IMG/VR virus record: IMGVR_UViG_3300028394_000044
Coordinates: 62,001 to 126,000 of that record
Source of the DNA: a virus
Strand: one strand, 5' to 3'
Length of the DNA stretch: 64,000 bases
Within the stretch, counting starts at the first letter, position 1, and each line of letters starts with the position of its first letter. The notes beneath the pieces were generated by a model. It made no database searches and had not been told where the DNA came from. It saw only the letters and a program-made list of their open reading frames with translations. The translations under genes and the position numbers were made by a program. Shown here one piece after another: positions 41,584-48,830 of the stretch.

Positions 41584-41760
41584 ATGGATCATAAACAATA
41601 TATCAATTTTGAAGACTGGTTTGATGAACTTGAAAGTTATAGCATGAGGTCAGAAAGATTCTTTGAAAGCCTTGGTCAATTTAAAGAAGGCCAATTATAC
41701 CAAAGAAACTTAATCTTGTGGTTAGAATCAGCATTCCAAGCTGGAAGAGAAAGCAAATAA
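41584..41760 (+). CDS. Small hypothetical protein
   Basis: A 58-residue acidic/aromatic protein (FEDWFDELESYSMRSERFFE). The stop overlaps the next start (TAATG), so it is in the same operon as the exonuclease. Function unknown. Confidence 0.6.
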   Translation: MDHKQYINFEDWFDELESYSMRSERFFESLGQFKEGQLYQRNLILWLESAFQAGRESK

Positions 41761-42335
41761 TGTTTGTATTTGATGTTGAGACCTTAGGTAAAAGGTCAAG
41801 TTCCGTGATATTATCCATGGCCGCTGTATATTTTAATCCAGATGAGAAGCCGGATCACATCCAGCTAAGACAAAACTCCTTCTTTATCAAGTTTGATGTA
41901 CAAGACCAAATTAAGAGATTAAACCGTGAGGTAGGTAAATCCACCATAGATTGGTGGGCTAAACAATGCGAGAATGTCAAAAACAAATCATTTAAACCAT
42001 CATCCAATGACGTACCATTTGAAACTGGGCATGAATTAATGCGTGAATGGGCTAAGTCAAAGAACGACAACAAATGTTGGGTATGGGCTAGAGGTAATCT
42101 AGATCAATTAGTGTTGGATGATATAGAAGAACAATTAGAGATAGAACCAATATGGGAATACAATCGTTGGAGAGATGTGAGAACAGCAGTAGATTTCCTG
42201 TATGGAACAACAACAGGCTACACCGAAGTCCACCATCCAGTATTTGATTCAAAGCTACATATAACGAAACACAATCCAGTAGATGATTGTATTTTTGATG
42301 CTATGATGTTAATGTATGGGAACAAAAATGAATGA
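41760..42335 (+). CDS. dexA: DexA-like 3'-5' exonuclease
   Basis: A 191-residue DnaQ-type exonuclease. Motif I FVFDVETLG (Asp, Glu) is at the N-terminus, the middle acid lies in a WARGNLDQL segment, and DDCIFDAMMLM carries the C-terminal acid. The ordering matches T4 DexA. It is predicted to degrade host DNA or proofread ends. The track of overlapping small genes suggests early expression. Confidence 0.82.
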   Translation: MFVFDVETLGKRSSSVILSMAAVYFNPDEKPDHIQLRQNSFFIKFDVQDQIKRLNREVGKSTIDWWAKQCENVKNKSFKPSSNDVPFETGHELMREWAKSKNDNKCWVWARGNLDQLVLDDIEEQLEIEPIWEYNRWRDVRTAVDFLYGTTTGYTEVHHPVFDSKLHITKHNPVDDCIFDAMMLMYGNKNE

Positions 42336-42501
42336 ACAAACCAAAGCCAAACTGTATGAGTTAGTAGAGTACTATATCAATGGAAAAGTCCAAGAATTCC
42401 ATAGTACCTCATATTCCAGTATAACATTTAAGAACAATAGATTCCAAGAGCTACAAAAAGAACATAGTGACCTGATGAACATGGTAGATTCTATTGAGTA
42501 A
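42328..42501 (+). CDS. Small hypothetical protein
   Basis: A 57-residue acidic helical protein of unknown function, overlapping the exonuclease gene by eight bases. Confidence 0.55.
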   Translation: MNEQTKAKLYELVEYYINGKVQEFHSTSYSSITFKNNRFQELQKEHSDLMNMVDSIE

Positions 42502-42524
42502 ATGGGTATAATAATCTAAAATAG

Positions 42525-42544
42525 TGTGGATAAGCTGTGGATAA
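42525..42544 (+). promoter_or_regulatory. Two tandem perfect DnaA boxes
   Basis: TGTGGATAA occurs at 42525-42533 and again at 42536-42544. This is the exact reverse complement of the consensus DnaA box TTATCCACA. The two are spaced 11 bases start to start, one helical turn, in a gap between genes beside an AT-rich GTATAATAATCTAAAATAG stretch. Host DnaA binding is likely; whether it serves an origin or transcription control is inference. Confidence 0.7.
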
Positions 42545-42590
42545 GTAAGTACTCACTAACTTGTGAACGCACTACTGAGGATTTTGCACT

Positions 42591-42905
42591 ATGAAACAAT
42601 GCCCACGATGTGGTGTTGAACACCAAAAAAGAGGTCCGTTTTGTAGCCAATCTTGCGGTAATGTCCGAGAACAACCAGCGGAGCTACGACAAGCAAAAAG
42701 CGAAAAGCTGAGAGCCTATCATGCATCACCGGAAGGTGCAGCCACGCGGTCGATATCCAGCGATTTTGCATCACGCCTTAATAAGAACAGAGCATTAGAA
42801 AGGGCTGGCGAATACGTTTTGACCGATCCAGACTGGATGCTAGACGTTCCGCTATCAGTTGACCAGATGCATACATATGACGATGATGATAACTCATGGT
42901 TATAG
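42591..42905 (+). CDS. Zinc-finger protein
   Basis: A 104-residue protein with CPRCG and CSQSCG (a C2-C2-type zinc site in residues 4-23) and a basic helix (ELRQAKSEKLRAYHASPEG) resembling the DNA-binding NUMOD-like part of homing-type proteins. Function unknown. GAGGA lies upstream of the ATG. Confidence 0.62.
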   Translation: MKQCPRCGVEHQKRGPFCSQSCGNVREQPAELRQAKSEKLRAYHASPEGAATRSISSDFASRLNKNRALERAGEYVLTDPDWMLDVPLSVDQMHTYDDDDNSWL

Positions 42906-42932
42906 GGCGATCAAAGCCCTCAAAGGATATGC

Positions 42933-43085
42933 ATGAAAACACTAAAGAACCATTGCGAGAATTGCGAAAGCACCTATAAAATCGTATATGATGAAGAAAC
43001 GATAACAGACGAACCACACTTTTGTCCAGTATGTGCTGAGTACATAACTGAAGATAGTGAGGACACGGATGAATTGGACCTATAG
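42933..43085 (+). CDS. Small zinc-ribbon protein
   Basis: A 50-residue protein with CENC near residue 8 and CPVC near residue 32, an intact zinc ribbon, and an acidic tail. AAAGGA precedes the start. It overlaps the next gene by 17 bases. Confidence 0.65.
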   Translation: MKTLKNHCENCESTYKIVYDEETITDEPHFCPVCAEYITEDSEDTDELDL

Positions 43086-43470
43086 AGGCACAGAGATAAC
43101 GCCAGAGGTCATTGGAGATTCATATGGATTCGTATACATCATAACCAATCTTAAGACCAATCGCCGATACATTGGTCGAAAGTATTTTACTAAAGCTGGT
43201 TACAAGACAGTAAAGGGTAAGAGAAAGAAGATTAGACTTTCCTCTGGATGGGAATCCTACTATGGATCCAATAAAGTATTGCTAGAAGACGTTGCTACAC
43301 TTGGTGCAGACTATTTTGATAGGGAAATTATTCACCTGTGCCGTAACCGGTCAGAGTGTTCCTACTGGGAAACGCATTACATCTTCCAGTATGAAGCCTT
43401 ACTAAGTGACAGATGGTACAATGAGTGGTGCTCATGTAAAGTGATGAAGCGGAACTTGGTGCCTAAGTAA
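43069..43470 (+). CDS. GIY-YIG nuclease family protein
   Basis: A 133-residue protein with GFVYIITNLKTNRRYIGRKY (the GIY...YIG strands and conserved Arg) and a Glu in CSYWETHYIF. It resembles the short putative endonucleases of T4-like phages. It may cut DNA or be a homing endonuclease. The start at 43069 is chosen as the first ATG after the ribosome-binding region. Confidence 0.78.
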   Translation: MNWTYRGTEITPEVIGDSYGFVYIITNLKTNRRYIGRKYFTKAGYKTVKGKRKKIRLSSGWESYYGSNKVLLEDVATLGADYFDREIIHLCRNRSECSYWETHYIFQYEALLSDRWYNEWCSCKVMKRNLVPK

Positions 43471-43639
43471 ATTCTTGGTTTTTTCTTGTTATAAATCAAC
43501 AACTTACAGCCGGGTTTTTCAGGAGTTTGCTGTTATTGCATGGGCATGTAGGGTAGAAGCTAGGCTGTGGCTTAACCTGCATTGGAGCAAGGCATTTGGT
43601 AGACGCCCACTCCCACCGTCCACCCCCACACTGTTCGAC
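43471..43639 (-). ncRNA. Candidate minus-strand small RNA, GC-rich
   Basis: A minus-strand promoter (43646-43673) points into about 170 bases with higher G+C than the surroundings and no conserved ORF. A 48-codon frame starting ATG GTC GAA at about 43637 exists but has no room for a leader. Stems include GTGGGC pairing GCCCAT. The RNA would run antisense to the end of the GIY-YIG gene. Confidence 0.35.
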
Positions 43640-43645
43640 CATTCT

Positions 43646-43673
43646 ATTATACCAGGTTCTAGGTAATTGTCAA
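43646..43673 (-). promoter_or_regulatory. Minus-strand early promoter
   Basis: On the minus strand: TTGACA, a 16-base spacer ending ACCTGG, then TATAATAGAAT. It is nearly identical to the promoter at 44539-44566. Confidence 0.75.
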
Positions 43674-43687
43674 GTACAGTAAAAGTA

Positions 43688-43843
43688 CTACACGGAGTTC
43701 CACTTATCACAATAGTATTTGGCATCCCGACGAAGGTCAAAGGCATCCGTCACGAAGTCTCCGTCCATGACATACCACACCACCTTTTCTAGACCGGTCT
43801 TGGTCATGGTGTAGGCTCGTTTGATGGTATATTTTGGCGTCAT
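43688..43843 (-). CDS. Small hypothetical protein, leaderless
   Basis: A 51-residue basic protein (MTPKYTIKRAYTMTKTGLEK...) on the minus strand. Its ATG begins six bases after a perfect TATAAT, so the message should start at the initiation codon. Unknown function. Confidence 0.6.
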   Translation of the reverse strand: MTPKYTIKRAYTMTKTGLEKVVWYVMDGDFVTDAFDLRRDAKYYCDKWNSV

Positions 43844-43849
43844 GAGTTA

Positions 43850-43878
43850 ATTATACCATAGATACCGTGCGGTGTCAA
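43850..43878 (-). promoter_or_regulatory. Minus-strand early promoter, leaderless
   Basis: TTGACA, 17 bases, TATAAT on the minus strand, then TAACTC and ATG. Confidence 0.75.
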
Positions 43879-43897
43879 GTCAGAAGAAAGTTCTCTT

Positions 43898-44284
43898 TTA
43901 CCACAAGACGTGGTTATCGCCCCATTCCCTTATGTGAGCACCTCGTTCCCTCATTGAATCGATGGTTTCATCCGCTTCCTTATCCAGAAGGTCTTTAATA
44001 TAATTGACCTCAGCATAGGATAATTCGAACCATTCGCCTTTAATTTTCCTCTTAGAGTAATTCTTATGTAAATACAATTCAACGTCATATGGTTCTGGAA
44101 TTTGAGGTGAGATATATTCTATACCCAACTGCACCCAATTTCCAGTATTCAAAGTTGACAGGCGTTTGGCTACACCTTTATTGCTTTTGGAGACACCAAT
44201 TTTGAATGGCCATGTTCCAGTTCCACTAGTCCAATCTTTGTGAGGTTTGATAGGTCCAATTAAGTATACGTGTCCAATGGCCAT
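43898..44284 (-). CDS. T5orf172 / GIY-YIG-like protein
   Basis: A 128-residue protein: GHVYLIG, then WPFKIGVSKSNKGVAKRLST and LHKNYSKRKIKGEWFEL. This is the layout of the T5orf172/MUG113 branch of the GIY-YIG superfamily (Tyr strand, KIG strand, Arg and a Glu-Trp-Phe block). GGAG six bases upstream fixes the start at 44284. It is read from the minus strand behind a 54-residue gene. Confidence 0.75.
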   Translation of the reverse strand: MAIGHVYLIGPIKPHKDWTSGTGTWPFKIGVSKSNKGVAKRLSTLNTGNWVQLGIEYISPQIPEPYDVELYLHKNYSKRKIKGEWFELSYAEVNYIKDLLDKEADETIDSMRERGAHIREWGDNHVLW

Positions 44285-44285
44285 A

Positions 44286-44450
44286 TCACTCCGACCAGTC
44301 GGAGATATACTCCTCAATGTTTTCAATCTCTGCACGAAGTACCTCAGGAGAAACCTTCTCCAATAGCTTTAGGATATCCGCTAGAGCATCTCCTAGGTCC
44401 ATATCATACTGGTCTACCATATCAAGGTATTGTTGGGCTAATGTTTTCAT
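44286..44450 (-). CDS. Small acidic helical protein
   Basis: A 54-residue acidic protein (MKTLAQQYLDMVDQYDMDLG...) with GGAGA before the start. The stop is one base from the next minus-strand start. Unknown function. Confidence 0.6.
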   Translation of the reverse strand: MKTLAQQYLDMVDQYDMDLGDALADILKLLEKVSPEVLRAEIENIEEYISDWSE

Positions 44451-44538
44451 ACAGTCTCCATAAGTTCATCATTGTCCACCAGAAGGGAGGTTGCAGGCTC
44501 AGTGCGCCATGGACACCAAAGCGTCTTGGTATGGTTCT

Positions 44539-44566
44539 ATTATACCAGGTTTTTGGCAATTGTCAA
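44539..44566 (-). promoter_or_regulatory. Minus-strand early promoter
   Basis: TTGACA, 16 bases, TATAATAGAACC on the minus strand; it would drive the genes at 44450 and 44284 with a leader of about 80 bases. Confidence 0.78.
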
Positions 44567-44600
44567 TAGGCAATCATTCAAATAGTTGCAAAAAAACAAC

Positions 44601-44629
44601 TTGACAACTTTGGACATACCAATTATAAT
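44601..44629 (+). promoter_or_regulatory. Plus-strand early promoter
   Basis: TTGACA (44601-44606), 17 bases, TATAAT (44624-44629). It is divergent from the promoter at 44539. Confidence 0.75.
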
Positions 44630-44696
44630 CCATGTGTTGGGTGTTTAAATGATATTTTGTAGTAAATGGTTCTCAGTAATTTTACTATGGTATTCG

Positions 44697-44725
44697 TTGA
44701 CACATTGGTAAAACTCTGGTATAAT
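44697..44725 (+). promoter_or_regulatory. Plus-strand early promoter, leaderless
   Basis: TTGACA (44697-44702), 17 bases, TATAAT (44720-44725), then AGAGAC and ATGATG. Confidence 0.8.
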
Positions 44726-44731
44726 AGAGAC

Positions 44732-44830
44732 ATGATGAAACGAATTACTGAACTTTTTCAAGCCGCTGTAGTTGCGGTGGTGATGTTTTCACCTCTTTTT
44801 TACTACATTCTTTTTCAGATGGAACCTTAA
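44732..44830 (+). CDS. Single-pass membrane micropeptide, leaderless
   Basis: A 32-residue peptide (MMKRITELFQ then AAVVAVVMFSPLFYYILF) with one transmembrane segment. It begins at about +1 of the promoter at 44697, with a double ATG and no ribosome binding site. Unknown function. Confidence 0.55.
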   Translation: MMKRITELFQAAVVAVVMFSPLFYYILFQMEP

Positions 44831-44832
44831 TT

Positions 44833-45081
44833 ATGCGAACTAAAAGACTCTTTGTTGGTCTTAGGAACTCCCAGCGGATCCGAGTGATTATGGATGGTAT
44901 AGGTTTTTATACCACCGTAGCCGGTACCAATGAACTTCCGTTTGTGAACCAACGGTTAGCTATCCAAATGAGCCTTATTCAGATTGGTAAAGAAAATATA
45001 AGTGGACTTGGCACCACTTATAATTACTATGATGAAAAAATGGTATATAAAAGTATTCAAGTACAGGTGAATTTAGTATGA
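44833..45081 (+). CDS. Hypothetical protein
   Basis: An 82-residue basic protein of unknown function, two bases after the micropeptide stop, probably translated from the same message. It overlaps the next start by four bases. Confidence 0.6.
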   Translation: MRTKRLFVGLRNSQRIRVIMDGIGFYTTVAGTNELPFVNQRLAIQMSLIQIGKENISGLGTTYNYYDEKMVYKSIQVQVNLV

Positions 45082-45248
45082 AAAATAACGATTTAGCCAA
45101 ACGGATTGGTCTTGCGGAAGACATTTTATATGAAGTTTGCTTGGAGATTGATGACCAAGCTACTGAGGAGCAATCCCGACTGATTGAGGAAGCTAAAGAA
45201 GCACTGGAAAATCTCTATTTTTCTCTCCGAGACTTAAAAATAGTCTAA
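45078..45248 (+). CDS. Small hypothetical protein
   Basis: A 56-residue acidic helical protein (LAKRIGLAEDILYEVCLEID...), ATGA-coupled to the previous gene. Unknown function. Confidence 0.55.
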   Translation: MKNNDLAKRIGLAEDILYEVCLEIDDQATEEQSRLIEEAKEALENLYFSLRDLKIV

Positions 45249-45254
45249 AAACAC

Positions 45255-45282
45255 TTGACAATTACCCGGAATCGTGTATAAT
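45255..45282 (+). promoter_or_regulatory. Early promoter, CCCGGAATCGTG family
   Basis: TTGACA, 16-base spacer ending CCCGGAATCGTG, TATAATAGAATC. The GAATC on both sides of the -10 box forms a direct repeat. Confidence 0.85.
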
Positions 45283-45314
45283 AGAATCTTAGACAGTAAA
45301 GAAAAGGTTAGAAA

Positions 45315-45587
45315 ATGTCAGAACTTACAGAATACACACTGGAAATCTACAAAGCAGATAAACGTACCAAAGAAGGTAAACGTTTGGTTGCAAAACAAGA
45401 CTTTGCTCCTAGTACTAAAGCGTATATTAATATTGTAGCCGATGGTAAGCGTAAGTTGGGTTTCAGTGTTGAAGTGTTTGAGACCTTTGTTACCCGTAAA
45501 AATATTATGTCTGGTAAAGAGTTTCAGGAACGCTATGATACTCCGTATTACTGCTCTCCGTCCAGTGAATCTTTTTGGTCAATGTAA
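45315..45587 (+). CDS. Conserved small phage protein
   Basis: A 90-residue basic protein (TLEIYKADKRTKEGKRL...), behind a member of the early promoter family, with AAAAGG upstream. Unknown function. Confidence 0.6.
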   Translation: MSELTEYTLEIYKADKRTKEGKRLVAKQDFAPSTKAYINIVADGKRKLGFSVEVFETFVTRKNIMSGKEFQERYDTPYYCSPSSESFWSM

Positions 45588-45597
45588 AGTTTTACAA

Positions 45598-45822
45598 ATG
45601 AAATCAAAAATCTTTATTGTTCAACGTGACAACGACAAGTATTTTAAGCAGAAACTGCCTACATGGCGCAATGGTTTCTGTGAAATCGTCCGGAATGTCA
45701 CTATTGAAAAGGACCCGCACGATATTTACCAAGATGGTGAATGGGGTTACATCACGGTCTATGGCCGTAAGATTTATGTCACACGGGCAGGCACTGAATT
45801 TGCATTTGAAATTCGTGGCTAA
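45598..45822 (+). CDS. Small hypothetical protein
   Basis: A 74-residue protein (MKSKIFIVQRDNDKYFKQK...). The start at 45598 is the first ATG after the preceding gene. Unknown function. Confidence 0.55.
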   Translation: MKSKIFIVQRDNDKYFKQKLPTWRNGFCEIVRNVTIEKDPHDIYQDGEWGYITVYGRKIYVTRAGTEFAFEIRG

Positions 45823-45828
45823 AAAGAC

Positions 45829-45856
45829 TTGACAAGTACCCGGAATCGTGTATAAT
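45829..45856 (+). promoter_or_regulatory. Early promoter, CCCGGAATCGTG family
   Basis: TTGACA, 16-base spacer with ACCCGGAATCGTG, TATAATAGAGCC. Confidence 0.85.
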
Positions 45857-45876
45857 AGAGCCATAGAGAGAAAAAA

Positions 45877-46095
45877 ATGAACGATTTAAATTCTATTTCA
45901 GTTGCTGATATGATGGCTGCCTTGGCTCGTTTGCCTGCGGATGCACGTTTGGTGGTTACTCATTCCGGTTATTACTGCTATGATGACTTTGCAGATATTT
46001 ACGCACCTACTCCAGTGGATGCTAACGGTGACCGTGTTATGTATCCAGCGGATGCAGTTGCTTGGTCTATCGGTCATTCTCATCAGTCTTATTAA
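45877..46095 (+). CDS. Small hypothetical protein
   Basis: A 72-residue protein with SVADMMAALARLPADARLVV near the start, behind an early promoter. Unknown function. A terminator begins at its stop codon. Confidence 0.6.
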   Translation: MNDLNSISVADMMAALARLPADARLVVTHSGYYCYDDFADIYAPTPVDANGDRVMYPADAVAWSIGHSHQSY

Positions 46096-46124
46096 TACCT
46101 GACTAAACCGGTCAGGTATTTCTT
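46094..46124 (+). terminator. Rho-independent terminator
   Basis: AATACCTGAC and GTCAGGTATT form a perfect 10-bp stem with a 7-base loop and a T-rich tail; the next promoter's -35 box starts at its end. Confidence 0.8.
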
Positions 46125-46150
46125 GCCATGGGTACGGAATCGTGTATAAT
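46123..46150 (+). promoter_or_regulatory. Early promoter, CGGAATCGTG family
   Basis: TTGCCA, 16 bases ending TACGGAATCGTG, TATAATAGAGCC. It nests against the upstream terminator. Confidence 0.82.
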
Positions 46151-46180
46151 AGAGCCATAGATTAGAGAAAAGGTTAGAAA

Positions 46181-46381
46181 ATGTCATTCGAGAAAAATGT
46201 CCTGGAAGTTGTAGGTAATACTGTCGGTATTGAAGTTTTTGCTAAATTTGAGTACGGTACTTTGTTCGTTGAGTGTACACCGCGTGAAGCCTCTAAGATT
46301 GAAACTGCATTGCTCAAAGTGGTTAATTGTGGTGTTATCGTTTCACCTGTTGCTGGTGAATTTGCTTTTGATTTTACCTAA
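46181..46381 (+). CDS. Small hypothetical protein
   Basis: A 66-residue protein (FEKNVLEVVGNTVGIEVFAK...), AAAAGG before the ATG, behind an early promoter. Unknown function. Confidence 0.6.
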   Translation: MSFEKNVLEVVGNTVGIEVFAKFEYGTLFVECTPREASKIETALLKVVNCGVIVSPVAGEFAFDFT

Positions 46382-46389
46382 GGAATAAA

Positions 46390-46539
46390 ATGTCCGTTAT
46401 GTCTGACCTCTACATCCAGATTCAGGAAATGCTTGAATCTGATGAAAGTTTTTATTACATCTCCAAAAAACTTGACATTCCGGTGTCATGGGTCCTGCAA
46501 GTAAACCAAGATATGCAGGAAGATTATGTCCAAGATTAA
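46390..46539 (+). CDS. Small HTH-like protein
   Basis: A 49-residue acidic protein. FYYISKKLDIPVSWVLQVNQ fits a short helix-turn-helix (two helices with a DIP turn), so DNA binding is possible. Unknown role. It overlaps the next ORF by 14 bases. Confidence 0.5.
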   Translation: MSVMSDLYIQIQEMLESDESFYYISKKLDIPVSWVLQVNQDMQEDYVQD

Positions 46540-46702
46540 ATCTCAATTTGTAACTTCCGATGGTGTTAAAATCACCATTTATAAGCCTTCTGGACCTAGA
46601 GCTGGTGAAAAGACTTGGCGTAATAATAAGTACTCAGTTTATAACCTAGGTGCTCAAGCATGTAAGACTGGGCGGCGTAGCGTTTTTGCAACACCCGGTT
46701 AA
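46526..46702 (+). CDS. Small basic protein
   Basis: A 58-residue basic protein (MSKIKSQFVTSDGVKITIYK... and KTGRRSVF). Unknown function, overlapping the previous gene. Confidence 0.55.
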   Translation: MSKIKSQFVTSDGVKITIYKPSGPRAGEKTWRNNKYSVYNLGAQACKTGRRSVFATPG

Positions 46703-46709
46703 ATAATTG

Positions 46710-46737
46710 TTGACTATTTCCCGGGAACGTGTATAAT
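46710..46737 (+). promoter_or_regulatory. Early promoter, CCCGGGAACGTG family
   Basis: TTGACT, 16 bases ending CCCGGGAACGTG, TATAATAGG. Confidence 0.82.
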
Positions 46738-46773
46738 AGGTACTGTTGAGTTGATAAATTGTTTGGAGTTTTT

Positions 46774-46857
46774 ATGTTGACCTTTGTTTTGTGTGTTTTT
46801 ACTGTTTGTGTCTTGGCTGGCGCTTTTGTTGGTGGTTCAGTCAAAACTTTGGGTTAA
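46774..46857 (+). CDS. Membrane micropeptide
   Basis: A 27-residue peptide (MLTFVLCVFTVCVLAGAFVG...), one hydrophobic segment, with TTTGGAG before the ATG and its own promoter. Unknown function. Confidence 0.5.
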   Translation: MLTFVLCVFTVCVLAGAFVGGSVKTLG

Positions 46858-46877
46858 TTTTTACACAGGAGAATAAA

Positions 46878-47072
46878 ATGTCCTACTATTTTGCTATGTT
46901 TACTGATGCTGGTAATGCGGCTGTTTTAGATGTGTGCGTTTATGCTAAGACCAATGGTCTAAGTTGGAATAATGTCTGTGACCAATTAGAGGATTTGTCG
47001 AGACTTGAAGGTTTTGGTGAAGCTACGGATACAGAAGTCCGTGAATGTGTTTGGTTATATCTTGGCTACTAA
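46878..47072 (+). CDS. Small hypothetical protein
   Basis: A 64-residue protein (SYYFAMFTDAGNAAVLD...), AGGAG eight bases before the ATG. Unknown function. Confidence 0.6.
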   Translation: MSYYFAMFTDAGNAAVLDVCVYAKTNGLSWNNVCDQLEDLSRLEGFGEATDTEVRECVWLYLGY

Positions 47073-47089
47073 GATAAGAGGACTCAAAA

Positions 47090-47464
47090 ATGACTACAGA
47101 ATTGAAATCTTGGGATAAGTTGACAGTGTTGGAACAGGCTCATTATACCTATTGGGAAATGCACAAGGATGCATACGGTTTCCGTCCCCGTGGTATTGAT
47201 ACTTCAACTTGGACCTTGGCCGAGTTTGAGGCTGAGTTCGTAGTCCTTGGCCAAGCTATTGAAGCTGGAGAAAAGGCTCGTCTAGAAGAAGAATCTCGTG
47301 CTATTGTGGAGTTTGAAAACCGTGTTACAAATTTAATGCACCCCGGTACTAACCGTGAGCGTGTTATTTCATGGTTGATGGATGCTGAAAGTGCTAACGG
47401 AGATTTTGAGTACTTTTGTTTCACACAGGGTTTACCCTATCAATACTTTCATAAGGTAGCATAA
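47090..47464 (+). CDS. Conserved hypothetical protein
   Basis: A 124-residue Glu-rich helical protein (KLTVLEQAHYTYWEMH, MHPGTNRERVISWLMDAE). It resembles small early proteins of marine phages. Unknown function. Confidence 0.6.
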   Translation: MTTELKSWDKLTVLEQAHYTYWEMHKDAYGFRPRGIDTSTWTLAEFEAEFVVLGQAIEAGEKARLEEESRAIVEFENRVTNLMHPGTNRERVISWLMDAESANGDFEYFCFTQGLPYQYFHKVA

Positions 47465-47465
47465 C

Positions 47466-47494
47466 TTGCCAATAAATGGGTATTGTGCTATAAT
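47466..47494 (+). promoter_or_regulatory. Early promoter
   Basis: TTGCCA (47466-47471), 17 bases, TATAAT (47489-47494), followed by AGAATCATAGATTAGAG as in the sister promoters. Confidence 0.82.
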
Positions 47495-47525
47495 AGAATC
47501 ATAGATTAGAGAAAAAGGAATTAAG

Positions 47526-47855
47526 ATGCTTACAGATACAGACTTTCCTGCGGTACATGCTACTGCATCCATGGCCGCTAGAAAAACAACCGAAGACTTT
47601 TTAGCAAAAAATGGTGACCGTGATTGTTGCGGTTTTGCTTGGGTTAATGTGTACAAAGTGCGATCCAATAGCAAATTGGGTAAGGCTCTGGTAAAAGTTG
47701 GATTTTCAAAATCCTATGAAGGCGGTTTACAGTTGTGGAATCCAAGCGGTTCATTTACACAATGCATCACTGCTAAAGAGGAAGGCGCTAGAGCATATGC
47801 CTCCGAGTTGCGAAAATATGGTATTGAAGCCTATGCTGGTTCAAGAATGGATTAA
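47526..47855 (+). CDS. Conserved hypothetical protein
   Basis: A 109-residue protein (DCCGFAWVNVYKVRSNSKLG, YEGGLQLWNPSG, AYASELRKYGIEAYAGSRMD). It resembles a family present in many large phages, with unknown function. It has AAAAGG before the ATG. Confidence 0.65.
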   Translation: MLTDTDFPAVHATASMAARKTTEDFLAKNGDRDCCGFAWVNVYKVRSNSKLGKALVKVGFSKSYEGGLQLWNPSGSFTQCITAKEEGARAYASELRKYGIEAYAGSRMD

Positions 47856-47894
47856 ATTATACAGTATGTTTAACCTGTTATAAGAAAGATCCAG

Positions 47895-48116
47895 ATGAAC
47901 GAACGAATTGAAGAACTTGCCATACAGTCTGGTTTACCAACTGCACTTGATTATCACCAAAAACGATACGAGAAGTTCGCCCACCTGTTGATGCGTGAAA
48001 TTATGAGAGTTCAAGTCTCGTATCAAACAGGCATGGACTTAGAGAATAAAAAAATGGATAACCCAGCAAGAGAATTGACTTGGGCAGTGATTGAACATTT
48101 CGGAGTTGAAGAATGA
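47895..48116 (+). CDS. MNERI-ELA family protein, copy 1
   Basis: A 73-residue protein. It shares MNERIEELA at the start, a FAHLLMREIM central block and HFGVEE at the end with the copies at 48319 and 48510. It overlaps the next gene by four bases. The function is unknown, but repeated copies suggest a dosage or diversification role. Confidence 0.6.
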   Translation: MNERIEELAIQSGLPTALDYHQKRYEKFAHLLMREIMRVQVSYQTGMDLENKKMDNPARELTWAVIEHFGVEE

Positions 48117-48322
48117 ACAAGCGTAAAATCACCACCCGAGTTATCCTTGACGGTGTTGTGGATAATACCTTTACACAGATGCGACAGGTTTACGTTGACG
48201 ATAAAGGTGAGTATGTAAATTGCGACCGCAATCGGTATCACATTACTAATGATAGTTTTGACATTGTTTATACTACTGGTCGAGCATTTACATTCGCAGA
48301 AGTGTTAAAGGATTTGGTATGA
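48113..48322 (+). CDS. Small hypothetical protein
   Basis: A 69-residue protein placed between two MNERI-family genes and overlapping both by four bases. It contains a TGTGGATAA (DnaA-box-like) sequence at 48157. Unknown function. Confidence 0.58.
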   Translation: MNKRKITTRVILDGVVDNTFTQMRQVYVDDKGEYVNCDRNRYHITNDSFDIVYTTGRAFTFAEVLKDLV

Positions 48323-48513
48323 ACGAACGAATTAAAGAACTGGCTGAACAAGTGGATAAAGAGTTCAATAGTCCTTATGACAGGCATAAAGCGATTGAAA
48401 GATTCGCCCAGTTGATTGTTCGGGAATGTGCCCTTACTGCTGGTTTGATGGAACGTGAAGGTCGCATGGGTATTGGAGCACAAATATTAGATAATTTCGG
48501 AGTTGAAGAATGA
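48319..48513 (+). CDS. MNERI-ELA family protein, copy 2
   Basis: A 64-residue protein: MNERIKELAEQ, ERFAQLIVREC, then NFGVEE at the end. It is a paralogue of the neighbouring copies, joined by four-base overlaps. Unknown function. Confidence 0.6.
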   Translation: MNERIKELAEQVDKEFNSPYDRHKAIERFAQLIVRECALTAGLMEREGRMGIGAQILDNFGVEE

Positions 48514-48716
48514 ACGAACGAATTAAAGAACTTGCTGAACAGGCTACTACTTACATTGAGCCAACATCAAACAGTGGTGAAGGTTGGATCTTTGATAAAG
48601 AAAAGTTCGCCGAGTTGATTGTGAAAGAAACGATGCAAGTTGTTGCTAACCAATTGCCAAGCAATCAATATCTTGATGTGGCACATGCAGTAATAGAACA
48701 TTACAAGGAACATTGA
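48510..48716 (+). CDS. MNERI-ELA family protein, copy 3
   Basis: A 68-residue protein: MNERIKELAEQAT, EKFAELIVKET and HAVIEHYKEH. The C-terminal HFGVEE of the other copies is replaced, as if by recombination. Unknown function. Confidence 0.6.
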   Translation: MNERIKELAEQATTYIEPTSNSGEGWIFDKEKFAELIVKETMQVVANQLPSNQYLDVAHAVIEHYKEH

Positions 48717-48829
48717 TGTTACTTGAAATTCTAGGATTTGTTATTGGAGTGATTGGTTTGCTTTTGCTTTTCCGTTGGGTAGACCGGGTTAGAACCGATC
48801 CTTTAGATTACCCTCAAGATTATTATTAA
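48716..48829 (+). CDS. Small membrane peptide
   Basis: A 37-residue peptide with one transmembrane segment (ILGFVIGVIGLLLLFRWV) and a charged tail. It overlaps the previous gene by one base. Unknown function. Confidence 0.5.
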   Translation: MLLEILGFVIGVIGLLLLFRWVDRVRTDPLDYPQDYY

Positions 48830-48830
48830 G

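Noticed and set aside
48157-48165. Third TGTGGATAA DnaA-box match
   Set aside because: Single copy within a coding region; likely chance, so not annotated as a site.
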